Assembly: GCF_000005505.3 (NCBI RefSeq)
Contig: NC_016131.3
Span: forward strand, 50,205,355 to 50,269,354
Reading direction: 5' to 3'
Source: Brachypodium distachyon
Taxonomy: Eukaryota; Streptophyta; Magnoliopsida; Poales; Poaceae
Length of the DNA stretch: 64,000 nt
Shown: in pieces, positions 23,050 to 39,010 of the stretch
How positions within the stretch are numbered: the stretch's first letter is position 1
Layout: each line of letters opens with the position of its first letter
The notes under the pieces: generated by a model
Told to the model about the DNA's origin: nothing
The model's database searches: none
The model's input: the letters and a program-made list of their open reading frames with translations, nothing else
Made by a program: the position numbers and the translations under genes

Positions 23050-23549
23050 TAAGAAGTTGCAGTCAAGATGATATCGTTTGGGCCGTAAGGGTTTAAAAGC
23101 CTAGGTTATGCGGTTTTCTTGGGCCATTTGTAGATAGACAGACAATGATCCAAGTTTTTTGGTACATGTTTTGGTAAAAGACTATATGTTTTTGATACAT
23201 TCTTTTGGACCTGTTGCAACATACAACTCTTTTTAAGTGTTTGGTTTGTCATGTGACACGGAAGCGTACGTGGTGAATCCAAACAGTTTCCTTTTTCTCT
23301 GAAAGTTTTGTTATCAGGACAGGGTGTGTTGCGTGTGGCGTGTGTTAGTGCGTAAGTTCACATACTACATGTGTAATGTAATGTAGGGTCCCAAAATTTA
23401 CAAACATCTTCAGCGGTATCCTCTATTCCACAGCCCCTATTTTGTTTATGACATATGCTTCCTCTTTGTCGGTGACTTGTCTCTATTTATTTCCTTTTCT
23501 GTTTTCCTTTTCTTCCCCAAAATTCCCCATCACATCGGCTTTGAAGAGC

Positions 23550-24130
23550 TTGCGGCCATGAAAAGCCCAGGCGACGCAACGAAGCTCGCGGCCAGGCTGA
23601 GCGGTCGGCGGTGTTGTGCGTGGGCGTGGGACGACGGGGAATTAGGATAGATTGGCAGGCGGTGCGGTGCGGTGCGCGGACGCTGGACAGGGGCATGCGA
23701 CGTGGGGTGGCCGGCGGCACGGTCCGACGACGCGACTGTCAACGGCAGCGCGGGCGGCCAAGGACGGGGGCACGAAGGCGGCGGTTGGAGGCGGTGGCGC
23801 AGGCGGCCAGGGACGCGGCACGGCGGCAACATTCGGAGGCGGTAGTGTGGCGGCGGACCGGGGGCGCGCGCGAGGTAGGCGGCGGCTGGGGGTGCAGGCG
23901 AGGGGAACAGAGGCGACGCGGGGGGTGCAGGCGATGCCGACAGCACGCCGGAGCTCGCTGCCAGGGAGAGGCGGCGCCGGTGGGGCATAACCGAGGCGCA
24001 ACGGGCAGCGGGTGCAAGGAGAGAGGCACGGCGCAATGGGCGACGGTTGGGGTGGCAGGCGAGGGGAACGGCAGCGGCGGGATTGGCCGCCGGCGAGAGG
24101 GAGGCAAGGTGGAGCGGCCGACGGAGGGCA
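23550..24130. other. GC-rich intergenic block without a supported gene
   Basis: About 600 bases rich in GGCGG/GCGGC on the + strand, giving several long overlapping frames of Arg, Pro, Ala and Ser residues on both strands. None shows a domain, splice pattern or biased codon use that I trust. It lies just upstream of the phosphotransferase gene and could be a transposon core or promoter-proximal island. Confidence 0.4.
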
Positions 24131-24344
24131 CGTGAAGAAGAGAGGCTCGGAAGGAAGAAGCTGACCTAGCATGGAACATGAGCTCCCCAAAAGGTCCGTG
24201 GGAATAGAAGTCGGAGAGGATGTTCTAGGGGCCTTCATGGAACAAGGACCGAGCAGGGACCCCGTTGAAAAAGGTTTTGTGGGTTCAGTCCTTAAAAGTG
24301 GGATAGGGACACTGTTTAGGGTGCCCGGTGCCCGCTGAAGATGC

Positions 24345-24534
24345 ATGAGAGCTCTCACGGCCGCCGCCTCCTCGCTCCGTTCCCTCCTCTTCCTCCACAT
24401 CTCCTCACCCCCCGGCCCCTCGCTCGCCATGAACCGCCCTGAGTCCTCCTCCTCCACCTCTGGCTACCGCTCCCAGGCGGCACCCTTCGCCTCCCCGCCC
24501 GGCGGCGGCGGCGGGAGCCGGCGACCCTGTGGCC

Positions 24535-24565
<31 letters not shown>

Positions 24566-26689
24566 GAACGACCGCATCGACGCCCTCGGCCGCCTCCTGT
24601 AACGCCATCTACACACAGACTCCGACTCCGCTCCCTTGCCAATCGCATCGAGGCTACTCACTGCTGCTTCTGGTTCTCTTATCAGGACGAGGGTGTTGCG
24701 GCACATGGCGTCGGAGCTGCGCCTGGACATGAGGAGCGACGGCTACGTGCGGGTCCGCGACCTGCTCACTCTCAACCTCCAGACCTTCGCCAAGGTTCCC
24801 CTCAAGTCCCACACCGTGGACGAAATCAGGGAGGTACTGCTACTCTGCTAGTAGCTCAAACAGCATCTTGTCTCACTCTTGTTAGCTTTGCATCATGAAC
24901 TTGTATGGGGACATATAACTATGTTGTAAATTTTTCTCTAGATCGCATTATGGAATTTGCTGTACTGTACTAAATTGTGAGTGGCTTCAAACACGATGAG
25001 TAAAATCTTGCCTTCTCGCGTGTAGGCGGTCAGGCGGGATAATAAGCAGAGGTTTGGTCTGTTAGAGGAAGATGGGGAGCTGCTGATTCGGGCTAACCAG
25101 GGGCACACCGTGAGAGTATGTTCTCCGCCTTAAAAAACCCTGCACTAATGTATTTATCTATGTTTTTACAAGCACAATGCCATTTATCTTGTTCACGGCG
25201 ATCTCTAATGTTCGACACATTATTTTTCCATAACCACTGAGAGCCTGAGAGGACCAGACATACAAAAGGAACACCGGCATGAGTCAAACCACTTTCTGGG
25301 CTGTCCATATGAGACATTGTATGCTTTAGCGATGTAGATGTAAATGCTTTCCGCAGTATTATCATCTCACTTGTTATTTCTCTATTACCAAGTAGTTATG
25401 TTATAGTAATGTCATCGGCTTCCTTGTTGGCCTGAACTGAAAAAAGAAGTTGCAGTTTACGTGTGTTTATCAAGGATGGGAGTTTTCTTCTAGCTTCTTC
25501 GATGTGCTATACAGCTCAGCTCAAATTCCATGTCCTCTTTGATGCCAACGTTTTCCAAAATTAGAAATTTCAGCAGCATACCATAAAAATGTCTCCAGGA
25601 TGATAATTGTAGCTTTGTATATGTGTATGTTTTGAAAGAATCATATCAGATCTTAAGTGAGAGATCACAAGTAATCTCTTTTACCATTGCAGTGGTCGAG
25701 GTTATGTTTTTGAGCCTCATTCCCTGCTTTAATTAAAAGACGCATAGTTCCCATGCAAAAATCTCCGGTAGCAGTGTTCCTGTTCTGCTACAGCTTGGGG
25801 TGGGTCGTGCATGAGGTCTGCTAGCTTAATTCTCTTATCAATGAAGTTGCTTTATAACAATCCTATAAACCTCTTGCAGACTGTTACTTCAGAGAGCTTA
25901 TTGACACCAATTTTATCAGCTGACGAAGTCTCAGGTATGTGATTTTAAAACTTATGTTTTCATCTTCTCCCGAATGGTAGTGTATTGTGCTAATTTGTTT
26001 TGTCGACAGTTTGTGTCCATGGAACTTACAGGAAAAATCTTGATTCAATCTTGAAATCTGGTCTAAAACGTATGGAAAGGTTACATGTACATTTCTCGAG
26101 TGGTTTACCCTCAGACGGGGAAGTGATTAGCGGTATGGTTTTTTCCATTACAACATACTTCATTGAATTATTCTTCTGGAAACAAGTAGAAGAACTATGG
26201 CCGTTCGCCTAATAAAAGCTATGCTGAAGGCTCTTTAATGTTTATGCTTCTGTTGTAAATGCAATGTGGTTCCAATCATTGCTGTTGTTTCATTCTTTAG
26301 GGGCATCAACTCATACAGGACACCATTTGTTTCCAGCTTGTGGCCTAGTGTTTCCTCCACCGTGGCCTTGCCATGAACTAACAGATTGTCTCCTTCAGGT
26401 ATGAGGCGAAGTGCTAACATCTTGATATATTTGGATGTCAGCAAGGCACTGCAAGGTATCTATCATCAACTCTTGCTATAATAGTCACAAACCATTCAAG
26501 TCTTTCATTCATTATCTCACTCCAGGCTAATACTTGGCAACCTAAATTTGCTTCTCAGATGGGATGAAGCTATACATCTCAGAAAACAAGGTGATACTGA
26601 CAGAGGGTTTCGACGGCGTCGTTCCTGTCAAGTACTTCGAGAAGATTGAAACATGGCCAGGACGAGCGCCTATACCGTTCCAAAGATAG
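24345..26689 (+). CDS. TPT1: tRNA 2'-phosphotransferase (KptA/Tpt1 family)
   Basis: Seven exons join in phase: 24345-24598, 24686-24833, 25026-25115, 25880-25934, 26010-26132, 26399-26455 and 26559-26689, about 285 residues. The enzyme removes the 2'-phosphate left on spliced tRNA, transferring it to NAD+. Family motifs in order: LGRLLTRVLRHMASELRLDM with DGYV (the RH pair contributes to catalysis), an FGLLEE-type segment, VCVHGTYRKNLDSIL, MERLHVHFSSG, GEVISGMRRSANILIYLD, and NKVILTEGFDGVVPVKYFEKIE. The N-terminus carries a glycine run (about residues 52-75) from a GGC repeat, probably not conserved. An internal Met (24429, MNRPES) is an alternative start; the upstream one may add a targeting stretch. 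A second copy of part of intron 3 lies at 21862-23060. Confidence 0.92.
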
Positions 26690-27154
26690 AGAGATATCCT
26701 CTACAAGTACAACTGTAGTCTTTGTATGGCTTCTTGTTGAGGTCTTCAGATGCACACACACGTTTACACCTTTCTCCTCACCTGCAAGTACCTAAAAGGG
26801 TGCTGTTAGTATCTGAAAAAAGGGCTGCTTTGTCGCGTACCAACACGAGCTGGAGACTTGTATTTCTGCTGCTCTTGTGGTTGTTACAAATCGTTGATGA
26901 ACTGATTTGCACCGTTGATGATGCCTGTCAAATCTATTCACCGTGTCAATATGTTTCATTGCCCTGTTTGGGTATTATTATTACTAGCTGACACTTGCTC
27001 GATGTATCCATCAGAATCAGGTGTAGGGATCAATGTTTAATTTGACAGGGAGCGGAGATAAATAAAATTTGCGCTTGATGATTTGGCTATATTTCTGCCA
27101 TCGATGCTCGAGTCTGTTGAACAGCTGTGCTTGAACGGCATGTGAGCCGGTATA

Positions 27155-27251
27155 CTCCCTCCGTCCAATGTCAAGTGACTTTTTATTACATGCATCTAGA
27201 TGATTTTTAGACATAGATAAATTTGAGTCACTTAATTTGGGATGGAGGGAG
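27155..27251. mobile_element. Stowaway MITE, 97 bp
   Basis: CTCCCTCCGTCCAATGTCAAG mirrors a right end of TTGGGATGGAGGGAG, with TA on both sides (27153-27154 and 27252-27253). Confidence 0.9.
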
Positions 27252-27287
27252 TATTTTTGTTTTTTTTGGAAGGTCAGCCGATATTTT

Positions 27288-27351
27288 ACTCCTACAAAAG
27301 ACTCAATAGAGATGGTGGCACTCCTACAAAAGACTCAATAGAGATGATGGC
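27288..27351. repeat. 32-bp tandem duplication
   Basis: ACTCCTACAAAAGACTCAAT and the following bases occur at 27288-27319 and again at 27320-27351, with one substitution (GGTGGC/GATGGC). Confidence 0.9.
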
Positions 27352-27418
27352 GGTTCATCACACTTCCAGACCGCATCGCTTGTTCATTTGATATAAATTT
27401 TTGAGATGAGAACAAATA

Positions 27419-27539
27419 CTCCTTCCATCTAACAAAGGATGTCTCAACTGACTAAATTTAAATGCATCTATACACTAAGTCATGTCTAGATATATTCAAA
27501 TTTCGACAAACTTGAGACATCTTTTGTTGGACGGAGGAA
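27419..27539. mobile_element. Stowaway MITE, 121 bp
   Basis: CTCCTTCCATCTAACAAAG mirrors a right end of TTTGTTGGACGGAGGAA. TA lies on both sides. It is the same subfamily as the copy at 55479 (GATGTCTCAA...TTGAGACATC). Confidence 0.85.
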
Positions 27540-27859
27540 TATGAATCATATATGATCTAAGATATACGGAGTATATATAGATGATATGAAGACGTTTTTG
27601 TCAAAAAAAAAAAATAGATGGTGTTAGTCTAGTCACGTTCTTCTACCGACTGACAAATTGGGTCCACTGTCATTTGCACAAGCACAAACACCCCCTCCCT
27701 TGAAACGAGCCAGTTCCCATCGGACGGCTCGATCATTCGATCCAACGGCGGGAGGAACACTCTCCCCCGCCACCAACCTCTACATAAGCGCGGCACCCGC
27801 GAGCTCCCGCAAAACCTAGACTTCCCCAGCGCCGCCGCCGCCTCCTCCCTCGCCTCGCA

Positions 27860-27867
27860 AAACCCTA
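27860..27867 (+). promoter_or_regulatory. Telo-box AAACCCTA in the S20 leader
   Basis: AAACCCTA about 43 bases upstream of the ATG at 27910; a related AAAACCTAG lies at 27811. Telo-boxes are common near the start of plant ribosomal protein and translation genes, where they support expression in dividing cells. Confidence 0.6.
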
Positions 27868-27909
27868 GCCCGCGGCTCTCCTCTCTTCCCCGCCACCCAC
27901 CAACCAACC

Positions 27910-29398
<1,489 letters not shown>

Positions 29399-29962
29399 TT
29401 ATGTTGTCCAGCGTCTTTTATCTTTTTACAAGGGTGAAGAGACACCATCGATCAAGATATTTTTGAAGTTTGTAGTATGAGAACTGGTTTTGTATGACTA
29501 GGTTCTTTGCATCGTGATTCTGAGTACCTATCGACCTAAGTTATCGATCAATTTTAGCTCTCTGGTGTGTTCGAATGGATGTTCATACTTGGCTCGCTGT
29601 TGATCTATATGATTTGTGATTTGGAGCTTTTTTGTGCACCTAATTGTTTTATCGTCGTAAGAATGCTGTGGTAGTGGCATTATCGCTCCAGTTACTTATT
29701 ATGAGCTCAATTTTCTCGTCTATGATTGCCACATTTGTGTGGAGCTGTAGAATATGCAATATTTGCATGAGGGGTCAAAATCTTGACAAAAACTGGTGGG
29801 ATCGAACAAATATGGTTTTACTCAAAATCTGTCATTTTTTGTTGCTAAAAATAGATTGTATATCACCATAGAATCACTATCCCAGGAAATGTATAGGAGC
29901 AATATTTTTGGATAGTGTTGTCTGTTGATGCCGTAAGTGTCAAAAGAATATTTCTACGGAGT

Positions 29963-30060
29963 GCTCCATTAGTTCCAGTTCCATAATTATTGAAGCAAGT
30001 TCTTTTTAACACAGTCTTATCTAGACAAAGTTTCGTCAAGAATTATGGAAGCTGAGGGAG
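29963..30060. mobile_element. Diverged Stowaway-like MITE
   Basis: CTCCATTAGTTCCAGTTCCAT at the left and AATTATGGAAGCTGAGGGAG at the right, next to TA at 30061. The ends pair imperfectly. Confidence 0.55.
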
Positions 30061-30412
30061 TACGTTTTTATCTATTTCGTTTTGTTTTCCTCCATAGATT
30101 GGCTGCGTTAGATGTGCCAGTGATCACCTCAGGATGGTGACTAACTCAGTTCACTTGAGTAGCAACAGCCAACAGAACATCTCAGAACTCCGGAGGGCAA
30201 ATATCACAATTGCCAGGTAACTTATTGCTTATTCAAAACAAATTAGTATGAAATACAACTCATTTTTATCTCAAAAACCATATGCCATGCTACAAACTAA
30301 TATTACACAGACTCGTAGATCTTCTCGCGTGAAGATGAAAGAGTAAAATTTTCCTCAGCCCAGGGACAGACTACGAAGTACAAACGCAACTTATTATAGC
30401 ATCTTGACCTAT

Positions 30413-34022
<3,610 letters not shown>

Positions 34023-34259
34023 TGCCGCGGGGGTTGGTGGGGAGGAGGGGTTGGAGGCGTCGGGGGATTTGGTGGCGATCTGCTCTGGTGATTCGTCGTG
34101 GTTGGTGGGAGGAAGGGAAGGTGAAATAGGGCGCCGGTGCCACCAACCACGGCGACGAAGGACGGACTGGCTGCTTAGCGGGTTGCGGGTCTAGACCTCC
34201 GTAGGTACACGATGCGGTCCGGGCAATTTCGGAATTTCCAGGGCCCGCCACTGTAGAGC

Positions 34260-37200
34260 ATATGATCCCGGGTAAAAGAAAATCTTTGTTATTTTTTGAA
34301 TGTTAGTCTGCTAAGTGCAATTAAACTTCATGCTTTTGCACCCCATTAAAAAAAGACAGCTTACGTTCTAAATATTTGGCTTTGTTGATGGACAAGAAAA
34401 GTGTCGAAATTCAAATGGCACTAAACACGGAACTTGAACTTAATAAATCTTTATTTTTTCCTCAAGGTTTGGTCAAAACGAACTAATATTTTAATTATGC
34501 GTCGCGGATAGCATTTATGAATTCTTTTATTTTTTGAAAGATTTCATTGAACATCTTCTATAGTTATAGTACATAAGTTTTTTTTAATACGGAGTAGTAA
34601 ATAACAAATCTGAAAAAAAAGGAATCAAATCCGAAAGTACTCCCTACCATGCATGTTAGATGGATCCTGCGTGGCATTATCAGGTTAGATGGAATGGAAT
34701 ACCTAATGAACTAGGCAAGCAAAGCTTACCAACCAAACGACTTGACCAGCCAAGCACATGTAGCACGGCTTACCAACCAGATGAATCTCAATCTCAGCTG
34801 GCCAAATCTGAATGAGAAGGAGCTGCCGTGTTGTGTTCAGTTAAGTTCAGTTATCCTACGGCGTGGGGAAACCGTTCAGTTTGTTTCTCAACGGCCAAGA
34901 TCATCCAAGCTGACAGTTTATCTTTACTGTTTATTACCGTCCTACTGTCATTAATCTGTAATCTGGTGGAAGCGTGAGATATGTGCATGGATCAATTCAT
35001 CTCTGGCTGGCCAGCATTTCTGACCAGCAACAAAATGTCTTGAACAAGTAACCAGACAAACCAACTAACATTTCACAGCAACACATAGCTGCTGAAGTTC
35101 TGAAAATGTGTAGCTGCTGTGTGTCGAGTGAAGTTCAGAAAATCTCCCTCTCTCTCTCTGAAAAAGAAGAAGATGCAGTCCAAGCTAGAGAAACCAATTC
35201 TGATAAGCAAAGGAACATACTACCTCCGTCCATATTAAGTGTTTCAAATTTGCTCAAATATGATTGTATCTATATTAAAAAACGTCTAGATACATGAAAT
35301 ATTTCAACATTTAATGTGTGAGGGAGGGGTACTTGGTAACAAAGTCGTTGGTGCACGTACGTACGTCTCTCTGGCTGGCCTGGACAGCATGTACTCTGGT
35401 CTCCAGTAGCCAACGATAACTGACCCTGATGGCCTGATCTGATCCTTTTGGGGCTTTCAAAGGGTGCACCACATAATAATAATAGTCAAAGGTGCAAAGC
35501 GATAAATACTTGCTGCCCTCTTCAGTGCGGCAGCAGCCAGGATGGATTCCGTTATTAGAATATGCTCTTGTCCATTTAGCTGCTAAGTATGCATTTCTAG
35601 ACGCAGATCTAGGTGCAAAGAGATATATTCTTTTCTACATTATTAAAATTAAAAACAAAAATGAATAGCCGCTTGCATTGCATAAGGGATAAAAGGCCGA
35701 AGAAGCCCGGACACTTTTGTGAGCCCGGAATGCCATGGCCCATGGACTGATTGTGGACCCAGCTCCTTCTGCCCATGCGAACAGGGGCGACGATCAATTA
35801 TGCGAATCTACCCAGATAATAAATGGAGGAACGCTTCCTTCGTTCTTCGTCCATCGTGAATTTTGCAATTTTTCCGTTCAATTCTTTGTTAATTCAGCCC
35901 GCGGTCCAAACTGGTACATACCACGGAAAGCAACCCCACCATGGTACCCACGAAAGAAAGGAAAACCCACCACCGCTGCGCCTCCAGCCCTCCACTCCTC
36001 CTCCTCCTCCCAATCTCCTGTTGTCGCCGTCCTCCTCCTCTTGCCTTCCCCTCCGCTCGTCGCGCCACCTCTGCTTCCCTCTGCACGTCTAGCCCGGTGG
36101 GCTAAAATAAGCCCAGCTCGTCGCCGCCGTGCTGGAGAAAGGTCGGGGACGCCGCCTGCTGCTTGTTGCGCTGAGAGGACCGCTACAGAGAGAAGGGGTC
36201 GGGGCGGAGCTAGAGTCGGAGAAGCCAGACCGCCAGACGGCCGAAGACAGAGAGGGAGAGGCACTCTGGGACATGCTTGGAAGCGGAGAGGCCGGAGACG
36301 AGGGCCTGGGCTGGCGGCGGAGAAGAAGGAGTCGAGTGAGAGGCAGTCCAGGTCATGGCCTCGTGGGGGATTGGGGATCGATGGGATGTGAATCCTCTTG
36401 ATCCATATCAGAAACAGAGGTTAGAGGAGGTCAGCAGGGGGCAGGGGCTGGGCCGGGAGAAAAAGAGAAAATAGAGGATGGGCCGGTGCAGGATTGGGCC
36501 AAACCGAGGGAAAAATATCCTGAGAAATATAAAATAGTAAATTTTTTTGCCAAACGGACCATGCTAGACCGTGGGATCCAGACGGAGGCCCAGCACAGCC
36601 CGACAAGGGTTGCGGGCTGGCACGGCGCGTTTATCATCGTGCGGGGCCCAAAACAGGCCGCGCACGGTGGGGTCGCGGGCTTTTTCAAAAAGCCCGGCCC
36701 GTTGGCTAGCTATAATGGGGGTTCTCGCTTAGGATTAGGTTTAGACATAGGAATATGAAGTTGTATTGCTATAGCAGGGCCGCAGGTGTTGCGATAGGCC
36801 TTATGTTTTTGGGCTGCATGTGCTATTCTGGGCTCTGTGCTGAACTGGGTCCGGGTCGTGGGTCCGGGTCGTGCATTGCCAGACCCGGACCAGACAGATT
36901 GATAAGGGACATGGGCAAGACTTTCATCAATCGGATGGCCATGATAGACAGTGGCACTACGCACACGACATGAAATTACGCCATTAGATTTGATGGAAAT
37001 CAAACAGTCTAATTATGTTAAATACAAGTAGAAAATAGAACACCGTCTGCGCAAACAACACACATGTCATACTCCATTGTACACATTGTTTCGTTCATTC
37101 CGATGGATGTCAAATTATGTTTTCTTTTACATGAATTTTCATGTGCATGTATTTAAGAGACAGTGGCAACGCAAGGGCACTGTACTATCCTCTAAAAAAA

Positions 37201-38800
37201 ATCAACGATGGCAATCGATTCTAAAAAAAAAAGTCCAATTATGCCAATGGAAGTCGTAGAAATATCGAATTTTAACTCAAATTAAATAGAAAGAATATTC
37301 CCTGGCGTAGATCCCTGCCGATGCTTGTTTCCTTCTGTTGTTATCCTCCCGTGGCAGAGGTTCCATCAGTTATGGCCCAGTGGTGAGCATAGATTTCCAG
37401 GAACAGAGTATCATATCAACACTCATGGTAGTAAATAATTTTTGACTTCAAGTTGTCATCAAGCACATCGCCATCGACGCTGGAATGGCTCCAGAAAACA
37501 ACTGTGACGGCGACGACCCCAACCTGCACAAAGGGCCAAAAGTCACAGCCTCTTTCTTTGTTCTATAGAAAGAAAAAAAATGCAAGGCCTACAACAATTT
37601 TTTTATCTCGTTCAGAAAGGCTCAACAGACCAATAACAAAAGGTCGAGAAATATCTTTTATAATATCCAGTCGTTTCCTACCCTCTTCCGGCGGCCAGGA
37701 GCTCTCTTCTGGCCACCGCTGATCTCTTCATCCACCAACCCACCTCACCACAGCCATCCATCAGATGCACCCGGTCCATACACCCAAACCAAACCAAAGT
37801 CACAAGATGACAAGAGCATGGTGTCTGATCACCGAGATTAGTTTACTCACATTTTTTTCTACTAATTTGGGCGTTCCATGTTTCATGGAATATTTGACTT
37901 TGAGTTCACTGATTTTGCCCATGTGTTGATATAACGTGAAACCGTAAATGTTGAATTTTAAAAGGTGATTATTCAGAAAATCACCTAGAAGGAAAGGAGA
38001 GGAGGGTTTGCATGCTTAGTTCAGTTTATTATCCCAAAAGAAGTACTCCCTAGGGCCCTCTTCTTTCTAAGGGCTTGATAGTTTCATTTAGATAGATTTT
38101 TTCCCTTTTTATTAACTTTTTTATATACATTTTTCCTTGTAATATATTTGCAGCAGGCCTTTGGAAAAAGAAATAGTAACATCAGACAAGTGTGGTAATC
38201 TTTTGTTCCTGTAGGGTTCCAAAATGAGTAGGTGCGATTAGATTCCATCAACAATGAGACCAATAGTGCTTACGACATCACAACTAATGTTTCTAAATGC
38301 TTTATCATTTCTTAGGGCTCTATCCTTACGAAGAATTCTGAGCATGACAGAGGGTCAATTTTGTCTCACTGGGTAGTCATCAGAACTATAGCTATCCAGA
38401 TATCGTCGACAACCTACCCCTTCCCCACGCATATAGTTAGTTTTCGACGGCACCAAACCGTAAAATCGTTCAAGCATGCGAAAGAAGAGGTGGATGCAAT
38501 CTTCTCTACGAGTGAGCACCTGGATCAAGAAGAGGGGCTTGCTCTTTGCGTTGAGTCCGTCCTGGTAAAGCAAGGGTCGAAGCTGAATTAATAAATCTGT
38601 TGTGTTTATTTCAACGAGACGCAGTAGCGAAACAACAACCTATTGATTTCGAAACACACCTTTATATCAAAATTCACATAATATACAAACCAATGTTTTA
38701 GGATGGCAAGTAAATAAAAATCATATCTTTCTCCTGCTATCTTAAAATTTCAATATTTTCGGCCGAAAGCGGCACTAATCGCAGCAGCCACCGGCGGCTT
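34260..38800. other. Intergenic stretch between EPSPS and transketolase
   Basis: No gene that I can support apart from a Stowaway at 35223. A GC-rich island at about 35930-36400 gives long frames on both strands without recognisable domains. 36560-36720 has GGCCC/GGGCC-rich stretches of the kind found in grass DNA transposons. The reading frames at 38355-38591 show no known motif. Confidence 0.5.
35223..35330. mobile_element. Stowaway MITE
   Basis: CCTCCGTCCATATTAAGTG at the left mirrors a right end of CATTTAATGTGTGAGGGAGG, next to TA at 35221-35222 and 35331-35332. The core CGTCTAGATACATG is shared with the local family. Confidence 0.8.
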
Positions 38801-39010
38801 AGGCTTTGACAGTTGACCCTATGATCACACGGTCCATGGACCGTGTCCAGGGAGCCATGGTAGCCGTGTCCAACGACCCCAAAACGCACCCGGAAACCCA
38901 TACAAAAGCCCCAGCCCAATCTCTCCTTCTTCCTCCCGGCTCTCCTTCCTCCCCTTCCCTTCCCCACCCACCTCGCCATCTCCGCCTTCCTTCCTTCCTC
39001 ACCCACCACC

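Larger units (their letters stand above)
21862..23060. repeat. Paralogous copy of tRNA phosphotransferase intron 3, enlarged by two insertions
   Basis: The flanks CTTAAAAAAACCCTGCACTGATG and the following about 190 bases match 25125-25320, and 22800-22936 plus 23050-23060 match 25320-25455, both inside intron 3 of the gene at 24345. The same order and strand are kept. The copy contains a solo LTR (22056-22794) and a Stowaway (22937-23049), both absent from the intron. Confidence 0.8.

Noticed and set aside
23530..24457. Frames of up to 271 residues upstream of the phosphotransferase gene
   Set aside because: GC-rich composition gives overlapping open frames on both strands, without splice logic or recognisable motifs.
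35735..36401. Possible gene in a GC-rich island
   Set aside because: Several frames are open on both strands, with no domain, no consistent splice sites and no clear transcript ends.
38355..38591. Overlapping frames of about 75 residues on both strands
   Set aside because: No recognisable motif and no gene context; open on both strands.
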